A stretch of DNA of 11,393 nucleotides from Clostridium sp. CAG:632 (GCA_000431515.1 HF991290.1:1-11393); one strand, 5' to 3'. Positions 1 to 6,583 are shown, counted from the first letter of the stretch. Translations and numbers: made by a program. The notes: generated from the sequence alone by a model not told the origin.

Positions 1-38
1 GTTTACACAAACTTTGGGATACTCCCTCATAGTCTCTC

Positions 39-692
39 TTATTCAAAGATAACATCATCGCGGTTAAATGTAAATTTAAAATAATTTTTGCACTTATTAA
101 ATCTGTCTACATCATCACCATATACGCAGTCAATTGACTCCCAATCATCATTGGTTCCAATTGTTACAGTAACTGTCTGAAAGCTGTTTAGTATTTCATT
201 TGATACAGAAATAGGGACGTAGAAGTCTACTACAGACAGTGGATTGACATCGTCAAACAGATACTCGCCATCACGAACAGGACATATACAGTAATAAAAA
301 TAATATTTGTCATCGAAGCAAACTACAACGGAACTATTCCATATCGACTTTGGAGTGCCACATAAGTTTTTAACCTGGCCTCTAATATAAAACAATTGCT
401 CGTCATCTCCCTTATCAGCATAAACTATCATAGGATGATTATCGGTTCCTGTGGCAATTTTATCAACATTTAATTCCATATAATCATTAGTGATTATATC
501 ATCTTTTTTATACTCTGGAATAGCCGCTTCAGTGGCTTCTTCAGTGGTCTCCTCAGAAGTGTTTTCTGTAGATGATACGGTTGCCTCTTCACTAACAATA
601 TCAGTTGATGCTGTTGTCCCGTTATTGTTTGAACATCCACAACATAATATTAAAGTTGTAGCTGTACATAACAGTAGAAATTTTTTTCTCAT
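39..692 (-). CDS. Secreted lipoprotein of unknown function, 217 aa
   Basis: Predicted membrane-anchored, surface-exposed lipoprotein. The N-terminus has a basic MRKK followed by a hydrophobic stretch (residues 5-18) and a Cys at residue 20 after CCG. This is a lipobox-like site, though the -3 position is Cys rather than the usual Leu. Residues 21-60 form a Ser/Thr/Glu-rich linker typical of exported lipoproteins. Residues about 65-217 are beta-rich, with repeated short hydrophobic strands and a GQVKN-like segment. That is reminiscent of the immunoglobulin-like DUF4352/DUF5067 lipoprotein domains, but this is resemblance only. The start is supported by a GGGAGGA ribosome binding site 7-8 nt upstream on the minus strand and by a good promoter. 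The gene stands alone and is transcribed away from everything else here. No catalytic motif is visible. The lipoprotein assignment is firm; the role is unknown. Confidence 0.85.
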   Translation of the reverse strand: MRKKFLLLCTATTLILCCGCSNNNGTTASTDIVSEEATVSSTENTSEETTEEATEAAIPEYKKDDIITNDYMELNVDKIATGTDNHPMIVYADKGDDEQLFYIRGQVKNLCGTPKSIWNSSVVVCFDDKYYFYYCICPVRDGEYLFDDVNPLSVVDFYVPISVSNEILNSFQTVTVTIGTNDDWESIDCVYGDDVDRFNKCKNYFKFTFNRDDVIFE

Positions 693-726
693 ATATTAAA
701 TCCTCCCTATATATAGAATCTATGCA

Positions 727-755
727 ACTATAACACATTTTTTATGTGATTTCAA
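727..755 (-). promoter_or_regulatory. SigA-type promoter of the lipoprotein gene with a palindrome in its spacer
   Basis: Read on the minus strand, there is a -35 box TTGAAA (750-755), a spacer of exactly 17 nt, and a -10 box TATAGT (727-732) preceded by TGT, giving an extended -10 signature. Each hexamer matches consensus at five of six positions. Transcription would start near 720, giving a leader of about 28 nt before the ATG at 692. The spacer holds an inverted repeat, CACAT (734-738) and ATGTG (744-748), around five T residues. It could be an operator or a chance AT-rich palindrome. Confidence 0.6.
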
Positions 756-785
756 TGATCATAAAGAAAAGGAAGGTAACAGTGT

Positions 786-1040
786 TTTGAAAAATAATGG
801 ATTTTGATTGCGACAGCGTTGTATTCTTTTGCAGGGCTTGATGGAGTGGTAGAGGTAGCTGTTGGAAGTTTTATAATGGTATTTGTAGCGTTGCAGCTTT
901 TTATTAAAATTTCAGAGAGTCGAGGTAAAAAAGAAAGGGAGTGTTCTTCTTGCAATCTGGAAGTGATTCTCATAAACTCCATCCCGATAGAAATGAGTCG
1001 GTGGGGTGGTGAAAGTATATGGGATCGGAGGTGGCTATAG
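786..1040 (+). pseudogene. Frameshifted relic of a small membrane protein
   Basis: A GGAAGG ribosome binding site at about 772-777 precedes a TTG at 786, which would read LKNNGF and then stop. One frame over, from about 798, the reading continues as ILIATALYSFAGLDGVVEV and then a strongly hydrophobic segment (GSFIMVFVALQLFI) ending in a charged tail, ISESRGKKE. Together these make a plausible small protein with one transmembrane helix, broken by a single-base indel near 800. The frame then runs on to 1040 as unconvincing sequence. It could instead be intact from TTG at 804 (78 codons), but no ribosome binding site fits that start. I do not recognise the family. Confidence 0.3.
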
Positions 1041-1423
1041 GTTCCGGTAAAAAAACTTTATTCTACTGTATGATTCCAACTGAAGAAAAATTGAGGAGAA
1101 ACTAGGAGCAGATGAATAAATTCTGTAAAAAACAAAAATCTGCTATGTAGAGGATAGAAGTAAAGTGGTTAATGTGATATACTATATAAATAGAAAAATA
1201 TCAGAGCTATTGTTACGAAATTTGCGTTGTAGATAGAAAACTGGCTATGGCAGGAGACTTCGAAAGAATATCCAGAGAAATGAGTGTGAGTGATATATGG
1301 GAGAATGGCTTGGGGATATTATAGGTGTTTCGGATCAACGACCGAATGGCTATGAGCTGTTGATAGAGTTACAGATATGCAATTAAGAAATTCAGATAGT
1401 TTAGATTGAATAGGAGGATTCTT

Positions 1424-3472
1424 ATGAGGATAGCAGACATTCAGAAGCAGAGAGTTGAATGGAAAAGAAAGGCCTGGGCAATTCCGGAGTTTCGGGGGAA
1501 AAAGCAGGACTGGTTTGCAATAGTGATTGAGCTTGTCTCGTTACTGGATAGAAATTCAGTTGCAGATCAGAGTATGGTTCCCAATCTGACAACTACAGAT
1601 ACCGCATATCCGTGGAGAAATTATGCATCCTTTCTGAAAGGAGCAGGACTTGTCAGCAATAAGGCAGGGTTGCTTTGTCTGACAGATGTTGGACAGCAAT
1701 TTGCGAAAACACAGAGCAGACGATATTTGGCAGATTTATTGCATGAGAAATATCGATTGTTTGGAGAGGTGCTGGCATTGCTGGAAACAGATTCAAAGAC
1801 TATCGAAGAGGTGGACAGGGAGCTTTGCAAGGAGTATTGTCTGGACTGGACAAACCTCAATAATACAAGGCGCAGGATGGATTGGCTTGAGGTTCTGGAG
1901 CTGATTGAGGGCGTCGGGAACAGGAAATGGGGATTGACACCGGAAGGAAAGAAGGCTGTGGAAGAATGGCCGCTGGTGTCACCGGATGTAATAGATATGC
2001 CGTTGACAGAGGAGGAAATTCGTATTTTGCCGCCGCCGACGGAGATAGCGGAGCTTTTATCGGTACTGCAAGAAAATCCGGCACTGCATAAGAAGAGGAA
2101 TATCTATAATATCTGGGCACCAAGTCCGAACCGGATTGAGAATGTGAAGACGATCGTACAGTATGCCTTTGAAAGAGTTTCACGCGCGGATCTGTTTGAA
2201 TTTGTTGAGAATGAATTTAATCTGAAAGCGAGCAGTGTGGAGTCTATGATGCCATTCCTGAAGGCAGATGGGCTGATAGAAGAGGTGGGGAAAGGCATAT
2301 ATGTTGCAACACCGGCTGCAAAGGCATGGTGTGAAAGTGGAAATGATCTGGATTTTATCAGAATCGTGCATGCGCATAAAAGGTTTGTAGGAGAAATGAT
2401 TCTGGCAGCAGAACAGGTGGTTACCAGAAATGAGATTTATGCAGAGGCTTTGAAATATGGACTGAATACAGAAAAAGCAAGATGGATCACAGGATTTCTG
2501 ATTGAAGCAGGCTTGTTGGAGGAGACACAGTATCTGCATGTAAAGGCAACACCATTGGGAATAAAGTTTGCAAAGGAACTGCCGTTAATGCCGGAAGAAC
2601 TGTGCGAACAGAATGAAATAGAAGGTCAGAGCACATTACCGGGTGAAGAGGCAGATATTGACCAGAAGGGCCAGGAAGAAAATCCTGTTTTTACAGCATT
2701 AAGAGTGGCAGGTAAGGATCCAATGGCTGAAGGAAAAGCTTCCGGCGTGGCATATGAAGAGAACATTGCAGCAGTCTTCCGGTATATGGGATTTGATGCT
2801 ATTCGCATTGGAGGAGCAGGAAATACAGACGTGGTAGTGCGCTGGAAGGATGAGGAAGGGAAGGTTGTTACGGCCATTGTTGATGCAAAATCAAGAGCAA
2901 ATGGTACGGTTACGCATAACGATATCAGTGATGTGGCGATAGAAACGCATAAGGAAAAGAATGAAGCAGACTATGTGGCAATTGTGGGACCGGGATTTAA
3001 CGAGGGTACGATAAAGGATTATGCCAGAAAAAAGGGATTCGCACTTGTAACAGATGATGAATTGATCGATATTGCGGTAAATGCTACGGCCCTGGGGCTT
3101 TCATTAACGGAAATTGCACTGTTATTTAAAGTACCTAACGGACTGTCCCAGCTGGATGAATTGATGAATATGCAGAAACGGAGACTTGAAATTGTTACGC
3201 TGGTCATTAATACGTTTCGGGAAGAGCAGGAAGCAATGGATAGTCTGTCGGCCAGAGATTTATATTTTCTATTGCGAAGGACAAGTATTTCACCATCTTT
3301 GGAGGAGTTGATCAACGCATTTGAACTTCTTTCAACAGAAGAAGTAGGAGTATTAACACAAACGAAGCGGTCATCTGCAGTGGAAAACAACACGTATTCC
3401 ATTCGGAATGAGGTGCAGAGTGTTAACCGTCTGCGGGCACTGGCGGCGGCAATCGAAAAAGGACTGGCTTAG
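1424..3472 (+). CDS. Restriction endonuclease-like protein with FokI-type PD-(D/E)xK cleavage domain and winged-helix segments, 682 aa
   Basis: Probable sequence-directed DNA endonuclease. The start is the ATG at 1424, six nt after AGGAGG (1412-1417); a TTG at 1406 lies upstream but overlaps that site. Residues 1-390 hold repeated winged-helix-like units ending in hydrophobic-wing patterns such as GLLCLTDVGQQFA (about 82-94), KWGLTPEGKKA and GIYVATPAAKAW (about 292-303). This fits a multi-unit DNA recognition module. Residues about 432-552 align by eye with the FokI cleavage domain: Glu in YEENIAAVF (about 445), GGAGNTD with Asp469, and IVDAKS with Asp487 and Lys489, the D...DxK core. FokI has the equivalent MG/YGY, GG, PD and VDTK sequence in the same order. 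The C-terminal 120 residues are helical. No methylase gene is nearby, so it may be a solitary restriction or defence nuclease. The metallopeptidase gene follows 8 nt downstream. The nuclease fold is strongly supported; the recognition site is unknown. Confidence 0.8.
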   Translation: MRIADIQKQRVEWKRKAWAIPEFRGKKQDWFAIVIELVSLLDRNSVADQSMVPNLTTTDTAYPWRNYASFLKGAGLVSNKAGLLCLTDVGQQFAKTQSRRYLADLLHEKYRLFGEVLALLETDSKTIEEVDRELCKEYCLDWTNLNNTRRRMDWLEVLELIEGVGNRKWGLTPEGKKAVEEWPLVSPDVIDMPLTEEEIRILPPPTEIAELLSVLQENPALHKKRNIYNIWAPSPNRIENVKTIVQYAFERVSRADLFEFVENEFNLKASSVESMMPFLKADGLIEEVGKGIYVATPAAKAWCESGNDLDFIRIVHAHKRFVGEMILAAEQVVTRNEIYAEALKYGLNTEKARWITGFLIEAGLLEETQYLHVKATPLGIKFAKELPLMPEELCEQNEIEGQSTLPGEEADIDQKGQEENPVFTALRVAGKDPMAEGKASGVAYEENIAAVFRYMGFDAIRIGGAGNTDVVVRWKDEEGKVVTAIVDAKSRANGTVTHNDISDVAIETHKEKNEADYVAIVGPGFNEGTIKDYARKKGFALVTDDELIDIAVNATALGLSLTEIALLFKVPNGLSQLDELMNMQKRRLEIVTLVINTFREEQEAMDSLSARDLYFLLRRTSISPSLEELINAFELLSTEEVGVLTQTKRSSAVENNTYSIRNEVQSVNRLRALAAAIEKGLA

Positions 3473-3480
3473 GGATTATC

Positions 3481-4038
3481 ATGGATATTACGGTAATAAG
3501 ATCAAACAGAAAAACAGTGGCAATCCAGGTGAATGCAGATCTGACGGTAACAGTGAGAGTGCCGCAACGTACCTCCCGGAAGGATATTGAGAGAATTATA
3601 AGGGAGAAAGAACCTTGGATCCGAAAGCATATAGAGCAGATCCGGGCGAAAAAGGAAGCATATGAGGCTATGGAGACTTCGCATCTGACGGATGAAGAAA
3701 TCCGGGAGCTTGCGGATAAGGCACGGAAGTATATCCCGGAGCGGGTGGCATATTTCGCAGAGCGTATGGGCGTTACATATGGCAGGATTACGATACGCAA
3801 TCAGAAAACCAGATGGGGAAGCTGTAGCAGCAAAGGAAATCTTAACTTTAACTGCCTTCTGATGTTGACACCGGCGGAGATTATAGATTATGTTGTTGTA
3901 CATGAGCTTTGTCACAGGAAGGAAATGAATCATTCGAGGGCCTTCTGGAATGAAGTGGAGAAAGTGCTTCCGGACTATAGGGAAGCCGTAAGGTGGCTGA
4001 AGGAAGAAGGCAGTCAGATCATGTGGAGACAAAAATAG
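3481..4038 (+). CDS. YgjP/DUF45-type zinc metallopeptidase (M48-like), 185 aa
   Basis: Predicted cytoplasmic zinc metalloprotease of the YgjP (DUF45) family. The diagnostic zinc motif HELCH is at residues 141-145, preceded by YVVVHE. A third ligand is likely His151 in MNHS, followed by FWNEVEKVLPDYREAVRWLK, the family's typical C-terminal helix. The conserved TRWGSCSSKGNLNFN segment (110-124) and the N-terminal beta hairpin ending in VPQRTS also fit. The length is slightly below the usual 220-240 residues. It starts 8 nt after the nuclease stop with only a weak AGGGA site, so translation is probably coupled. Genes of this family are frequently found next to type I restriction genes, which makes a functional link to the upstream nuclease plausible. 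The substrate is unknown. Confidence 0.88.
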   Translation: MDITVIRSNRKTVAIQVNADLTVTVRVPQRTSRKDIERIIREKEPWIRKHIEQIRAKKEAYEAMETSHLTDEEIRELADKARKYIPERVAYFAERMGVTYGRITIRNQKTRWGSCSSKGNLNFNCLLMLTPAEIIDYVVVHELCHRKEMNHSRAFWNEVEKVLPDYREAVRWLKEEGSQIMWRQK

Positions 4039-4079
4039 CGATTTGGGCTTAAGAAGAATGAAAACAGGAGGATATTATC

Positions 4080-4472
4080 ATGGAAAGAGTCGTTAAATTT
4101 TTGAAAGAGGCAGAAACATATTATTTGGCAACGGTAGAAGGTGATCAGCCGAGAGTAAGACCTTTTGGAACTGCTCATATTTTTGAAGGCAGATTGTACA
4201 TTCAGACCGGAAAGGTAAAGGATGTTTCAAAACAGATTCACGCAAATCCGAAGGTGGAGATCTGTGCATTTAAGAATGGAGAATGGCTTCGTGTAGCCGG
4301 AGAACTTGTAGAAGATGATAGAAGAGAAGCAAGGCAGTCTATGCTTGATGCGTATCCGTCTTTACAAAAGATGTATTCGGCAGATGATGGTAATACGGAG
4401 GTGTTTTACTTTAAGAATGCTGTAGCTACATTTTCATCATTTACACATGAACCGGAAGTAGTGAGATTCTAA
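4080..4472 (+). CDS. Pyridoxamine 5'-phosphate oxidase-like flavin-binding protein, 130 aa
   Basis: Small FMN-binding split-barrel protein of the PNPOx-like superfamily. The pattern YYLATVEGDQPRVRPFG (14-30), then LYIQTGKVKDVSKQI (39-53), then NPKVEICAF (56-64) and a WLRVAGELVEDD strand (69-80) is the standard order for short PNPOx-like proteins in anaerobic Firmicutes. It probably binds FMN or another flavin and acts as a reductase or flavin carrier; true pyridoxamine phosphate oxidation is unlikely for this size class. The ATG at 4080 has AGGAGG at 4066-4071. The stop codon shares a base with the start of the next gene, so the two are translationally coupled. The family is clear; the substrate is not. 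Confidence 0.87.
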   Translation: MERVVKFLKEAETYYLATVEGDQPRVRPFGTAHIFEGRLYIQTGKVKDVSKQIHANPKVEICAFKNGEWLRVAGELVEDDRREARQSMLDAYPSLQKMYSADDGNTEVFYFKNAVATFSSFTHEPEVVRF

Positions 4473-4852
4473 TGACGAAGGATGAATGGTACAATCAATT
4501 ATTTGAACGGCTTGGTAATTCCAATTTCCGGAGCGGTTTTCATCTGAAACAAAAAGATATTGATTACATCAATGAAAAGGGACTGGATACCATTAGGCAG
4601 CATGCAAGGGATTTTATTGAAAAGAGAGAAGCTCCGGCATATATACCCAACGATGGAAAGCAGACTCCGACGAAAGGGCATCCGGTATTCATTGCGCAGC
4701 ATGCAACGGCAACATGTTGCAGGGAGTGTATTCGAAAATGGCATAAAATCCAGCCGGGCAGGGAACTGAGTCAGGTGCAGCAGGAGTATCTGGTAGATGT
4801 AATTATGACGTGGATTCAGAAGGAACTGGAGAGGCGGGAAAAGAAGTCATGA
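4472..4852 (+). CDS. DUF4186 family protein, 126 aa
   Basis: Matches my memory of the DUF4186 family along its length. Features are FRSGFHLKQKDIDYINEKGL near the N-terminus, TIRQHARDFI (40-49), NDGKQTPTKGHPVF (60-73) and the hallmark AQHATATCCRECIRKWH (75-91), followed by a VDVIMTWI helix (109-116). The His residues and Cys82, Cys83 and Cys86 could bind a metal, but the family has no established function that I know of. The start overlaps the stop of the PNPOx gene by one base (TAATG). Its own stop overlaps the next start by 4 nt (ATGA), so all three genes are coupled. It is the normal full length for the family. Confidence 0.88.
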   Translation: MTKDEWYNQLFERLGNSNFRSGFHLKQKDIDYINEKGLDTIRQHARDFIEKREAPAYIPNDGKQTPTKGHPVFIAQHATATCCRECIRKWHKIQPGRELSQVQQEYLVDVIMTWIQKELERREKKS

Positions 4853-5208
4853 AGCTGAAGAATGTTTTGATCGTGGTTGATGATATGGAAGAATCCATTC
4901 GTTTTTATAAAGAGATGTTTGGATTGCAGGTAATTATGAGACAGGAAGGCAATGTAATACTGTCTGAAGGACTTGTATTGCAGGATTCAGGAGTATGGAC
5001 TGATGCGATTGGAGAAAATGTAACACCATTTAATAATATGACTGAACTATACTTCGAAGATAATGATGTTGAGGGATTTGTAGAGAAACTTATGTCAGGT
5101 GGTATTCCGGTGAAGTTTGCGACAGAGTTGGCAGAGCCGACCGGAGGGCAAAAGCTGGTAAGGTTTTACGATCCATCGGGAAATCTTATAGAAGTGCGGG
5201 GGAAGTGA
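4849..5208 (+). CDS. VOC (glyoxalase/bleomycin resistance-like) family protein, 119 aa
   Basis: Single vicinal-oxygen-chelate protein with two beta-alpha-beta-beta-beta halves. The first half reads NVLIVVDDMEESIRFYKEMFGLQV (5-28). The second contains MTELYFEDNDVEGFVEKL (64-81) and ends in the typical VRFYDPSGNLIEV (104-116), where Glu115 sits at a usual metal-ligand position. The first-strand His that is often a ligand is absent (Asn5-Val6-Leu7), so metal binding and activity are uncertain. I chose the ATG at 4849 because it overlaps the DUF4186 stop as ATGA and gives the family's standard N-terminus; an in-frame ATG at 4810 would lie deep in the upstream gene. Ligand or substrate is unknown. 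It may be a binding or resistance protein rather than an enzyme. Confidence 0.85.
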   Translation: MKLKNVLIVVDDMEESIRFYKEMFGLQVIMRQEGNVILSEGLVLQDSGVWTDAIGENVTPFNNMTELYFEDNDVEGFVEKLMSGGIPVKFATELAEPTGGQKLVRFYDPSGNLIEVRGK

Positions 5209-5234
5209 TGAAAAGATAACAAGGAGATACTCAG

Positions 5235-5576
5235 ATGAATATACAGATATTTGGTACAAAGAAATGCAATGATACAAAGAAAGCAGAGCGTTTCTTCAAG
5301 GAACGAGGTATAAAGTATCAGTTTATTGATATGAAAGAAAAGGGTATGAGCAAGGGAGAGTTTAATTCAGTCGCTCAGGCGAATGGCGGATTAGAGAATA
5401 TGATCAACTGGAATGCTAAGGACAAGGATTTGCTTGCTGTTATTAAGTATATCGCAGATGAAGATAAGTTAGAAAAGGTACTTGAAAATCCACAGGTGAT
5501 TAAAACTCCGGTAGTCAGAAACGGAAAGCAATCAACACTTGGTTATCAGCCGGATATCTGGAAAGGATGGAACTGA
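5235..5576 (+). CDS. ArsC/Spx-like thioredoxin-fold protein, 113 aa
   Basis: Member of the arsenate reductase (ArsC)/Spx-like family with a thioredoxin-type fold. The N-terminal strand IQIFGTKKCNDTKKAERFF holds one Cys (Cys11) at the catalytic position, in a CxxT arrangement. It is therefore neither an Spx CxxC switch nor the classic ArsC CxxC. Residues about 26-38 (YQFIDMKEKGMSK) match the ArsC second strand. TPVVRNGKQSTLGYQPDIW (91-109) supplies the cis-Pro and the family's C-terminal basic strand. These orphan members are usually annotated as arsenate reductase family; nothing here (no arsB, arsR or acr3) supports an arsenic role. A thiol-redox function is more cautious. AAGGAG at 5221-5226 supports the start. 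It ends the tightly packed gene train that begins with the nuclease. Confidence 0.82.
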   Translation: MNIQIFGTKKCNDTKKAERFFKERGIKYQFIDMKEKGMSKGEFNSVAQANGGLENMINWNAKDKDLLAVIKYIADEDKLEKVLENPQVIKTPVVRNGKQSTLGYQPDIWKGWN

Positions 5577-5598
5577 ATCAGTGTATGTTTGATATGTG

Positions 5599-5629
5599 CG
5601 ATGTTGAAATGGAATAGCCGACAACATCG
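5599..5629 (+). promoter_or_regulatory. 8-bp perfect inverted repeat abutting a ribosome binding site
   Basis: CGATGTTG (5599-5606) and CAACATCG (5622-5629) can pair perfectly around a 15-nt loop. No T-run follows, so this is not a terminator. The right arm runs directly into GGAGG (5629-5633), which lies 10 nt before a five-codon frame, MRRRK (5644-5661). That frame ends 1 nt before the ATG of the next gene. A hairpin beside a ribosome binding site and a mini-leader could tune translation, or it could be an operator. No regulator is identified. Confidence 0.35.
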
Positions 5630-5662
5630 GAGGTGCTGTGGCAATGCGGAGGAGAAAATAAA

Positions 5663-6064
5663 ATGAAAAAGATGTTTTTGAAAAAATTTTTTTCGGGCTT
5701 TAAGTATAAGCTGGACAGAGCGGTTTTAAGAAATTATCTTCAGCATACAATTAGTTTTTCTATCGAGAATAAGCTGCCATTTTGTGATGAGTTTTATATT
5801 GCTGACAGTCTTGATGCAAAGGATAGATTACATGTCACTATCCTAAATTATGATGCGCCGGGAGAGGCTGTTTATGAGATTGAGGAGAGTTTTAAGGGAA
5901 TAGTTATTTTTGCTAATCATAAGAAATGTTATGATCCGGAAAATGATCACAAGTATATTGATACGGAAGATTTTATAAGCCAAGAGCTTTGCTCGCTGCC
6001 GGATGAGTTTTTTGTTTTTATGGACATGGGACCGACTATGCTTGAACAGTATATGATAAAATGA
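5663..6064 (+). CDS. Hypothetical protein, 133 aa
   Basis: I do not recognise this protein. The ATG at 5663 has GGAGGAG at 5648-5654 with 8-nt spacing; an in-frame GTG at 5633 is upstream but less well placed. The N-terminus is basic and aromatic (MKKMFLKKFFSGFKYKLDR), perhaps an amphipathic helix. The remainder is acidic with alternating strands, for example RLHVTILNYD and FKGIVIFANHKK, and ends in DEFFVFMDMGPTMLEQYMIK. There is no signal peptide, transmembrane helix or catalytic motif. Its size and acidic alpha/beta character would suit a cytoplasmic immunity or regulatory protein, but nothing nearby encodes a matching toxin. Its stop overlaps the following 28-codon frame as ATGA. Confidence 0.65.
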   Translation: MKKMFLKKFFSGFKYKLDRAVLRNYLQHTISFSIENKLPFCDEFYIADSLDAKDRLHVTILNYDAPGEAVYEIEESFKGIVIFANHKKCYDPENDHKYIDTEDFISQELCSLPDEFFVFMDMGPTMLEQYMIK

Positions 6065-6147
6065 AAGGGATCTATTTATGTATTGCATCAAAAAGCGTGC
6101 GTCTTAGAGCGAAATATTCCGGTATAAAAACAGGAGGTGCAACATGA
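6061..6147 (+). CDS. Possible 28-aa small protein coupled to both neighbours
   Basis: The frame runs MKGIYLCIASKSVRLRAKYS and then GIKTGGAT. It begins in an ATGA overlap with the stop of the upstream gene (6061-6064) and ends in an ATGA overlap with the start of the downstream gene (6144-6147). Termination-reinitiation could therefore link all three. The peptide is basic (four Lys, two Arg, no acidic residue). No separate ribosome binding site is visible, and its last codons coincide with the AGGAGG of the next gene, so part of the sequence is constrained for another reason. It may be a true microprotein, a coupling device or chance. Confidence 0.3.
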   Translation: MKGIYLCIASKSVRLRAKYSGIKTGGAT

Positions 6148-6437
6148 GAAAATATACAGATGAACAGATAAATATGTTTCGGAAAATTGCTGATTATATT
6201 TATACACTTTCAGATGGAACTAATACAACTACGGCGCGAGTTATGGCTGAGATTTTCCCGGATGAAATAGACGATATATGGGAAAAACAGTCATATTTTG
6301 GGGTTGAATTATTCATGATACATTATGAAGTCATGGAACTATTGGAAAAAATGGGTGTGGAGCTGGATATGAGTAGTCACGAGGGCAAGGTTGAAGGATT
6401 ACCACACAATCTGGATTTTTATGTAAAACATATCTAA
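6144..6437 (+). CDS. Hypothetical protein, 97 aa
   Basis: Not recognised. AGGAGG (6132-6137) lies six nt before the ATG, so expression is well supported. The sequence is mainly helical and acidic: an N-terminal segment DEQINMFRKIADYIYTLSDG, a TTTARVMAEIFPDEIDDIW segment that could be a helix-turn-helix-like pair of helices, then YFGVELFMIHYEVMELLEKM and a short tail with LPHNLDFYVKHI. There is no signal peptide, transmembrane helix or Cys residue. It follows the two preceding frames by overlap, so it is probably co-transcribed with the 133-aa gene. The two could be a functional pair, but no role can be assigned. Confidence 0.65.
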   Translation: MRKYTDEQINMFRKIADYIYTLSDGTNTTTARVMAEIFPDEIDDIWEKQSYFGVELFMIHYEVMELLEKMGVELDMSSHEGKVEGLPHNLDFYVKHI

Positions 6438-6460
6438 AACAACAAAAATGAGGTATAGCA

Positions 6461-6535
6461 ATGAGAGATTGGATGGATTTAAACGGCGATGGTGAAATAG
6501 ATAGCTCAGAAAATAATAAAGATGATTTTGACTAG
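6461..6535 (+). CDS. 24-aa EF-hand micro-ORF, probably the 5' remnant of a longer gene
   Basis: The ATG at 6461 follows a weak AGGT site and reads MRDWMDLNGDGEIDSSENNK plus four acidic/aromatic residues before TAG. Residues 6-17 (DLNGDGEIDSSE) fit the EF-hand or dockerin-type calcium loop exactly: acidic or Asn ligands at loop positions 1, 3, 5 and 9, Gly at 6, Ile at 8 and Glu at 12. A frameshift just after Asp24 would extend it into EEDDVRLAQSLEKLV, which closely resembles the tail of the relic at 6584-6805. I therefore think an EF-hand protein gene was broken here. It could also be a genuine microprotein. Confidence 0.4.
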   Translation: MRDWMDLNGDGEIDSSENNKDDFD

Positions 6536-6580
6536 AAGAAGATGATGTACGCCTTGCACAGTCCTTAGAAAAACTTGTAC
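6534..6580 (+). repeat. Direct repeat copy 1 (47 bp)
   Basis: Matches 6715-6761 at 43 of 47 positions with an offset of 181 bp. In one frame it encodes EEDDVRLAQSLEKLV. The corresponding copy 2 encodes EDDDVRFAQSFEKLI. The differences inside the 40-bp core are three single substitutions. Confidence 0.85.
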
Positions 6581-6583
6581 TGA

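Larger units (their letters stand above)
693..1423. other. Gene-poor stretch of decayed sequence
   Basis: Apart from the lipoprotein promoter at its left end, this stretch has no intact gene that I can support. It contains short open stretches in several frames separated by stops: the membrane-protein relic at 786-1040, a 28-codon frame at 1019-1105, an open stretch around 1190-1314 reading through AMAGDFERISREMSVSDIW, and a 29-codon frame at 1297-1386. They look like fragments of former genes broken by indels. The last 12 bases carry the ribosome binding site of the nuclease gene. I see no convincing sigma-A promoter for that gene. Confidence 0.5.

Noticed and set aside
490..699. Plus-strand 69-codon ORF opposite the lipoprotein gene
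   Set aside because: It is the antisense shadow of the Ser/Thr/Glu linker and signal peptide of the lipoprotein, which has its own promoter, ribosome binding site and lipobox.
752..982. Minus-strand 76-codon ORF
   Set aside because: No ribosome binding site, overlaps the plus-strand membrane relic, and composition is not protein-like.
1857..2539. Long minus-strand ORFs (several, up to 119 codons) inside the nuclease gene
   Set aside because: All lie opposite the 682-residue nuclease, whose domains are recognisable; none has a start signal.
1424..3472. Possibility that the nuclease is part of a type I or type IIS system with methylase in this window
   Set aside because: No methylase motif (such as DPPY/NPPY or PCQ) is encoded by any supported gene here.
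3423..4032. Minus-strand ORFs of 125 and 176 codons opposite the metallopeptidase
   Set aside because: They are shadows of the HELCH-containing gene; their Cys/His/Phe-rich composition is typical of antisense frames.
5235..5576. True arsenate reductase assignment for the ArsC-like gene
   Set aside because: Only one active-site Cys and no arsenic-resistance neighbours; family membership is all that can be claimed.
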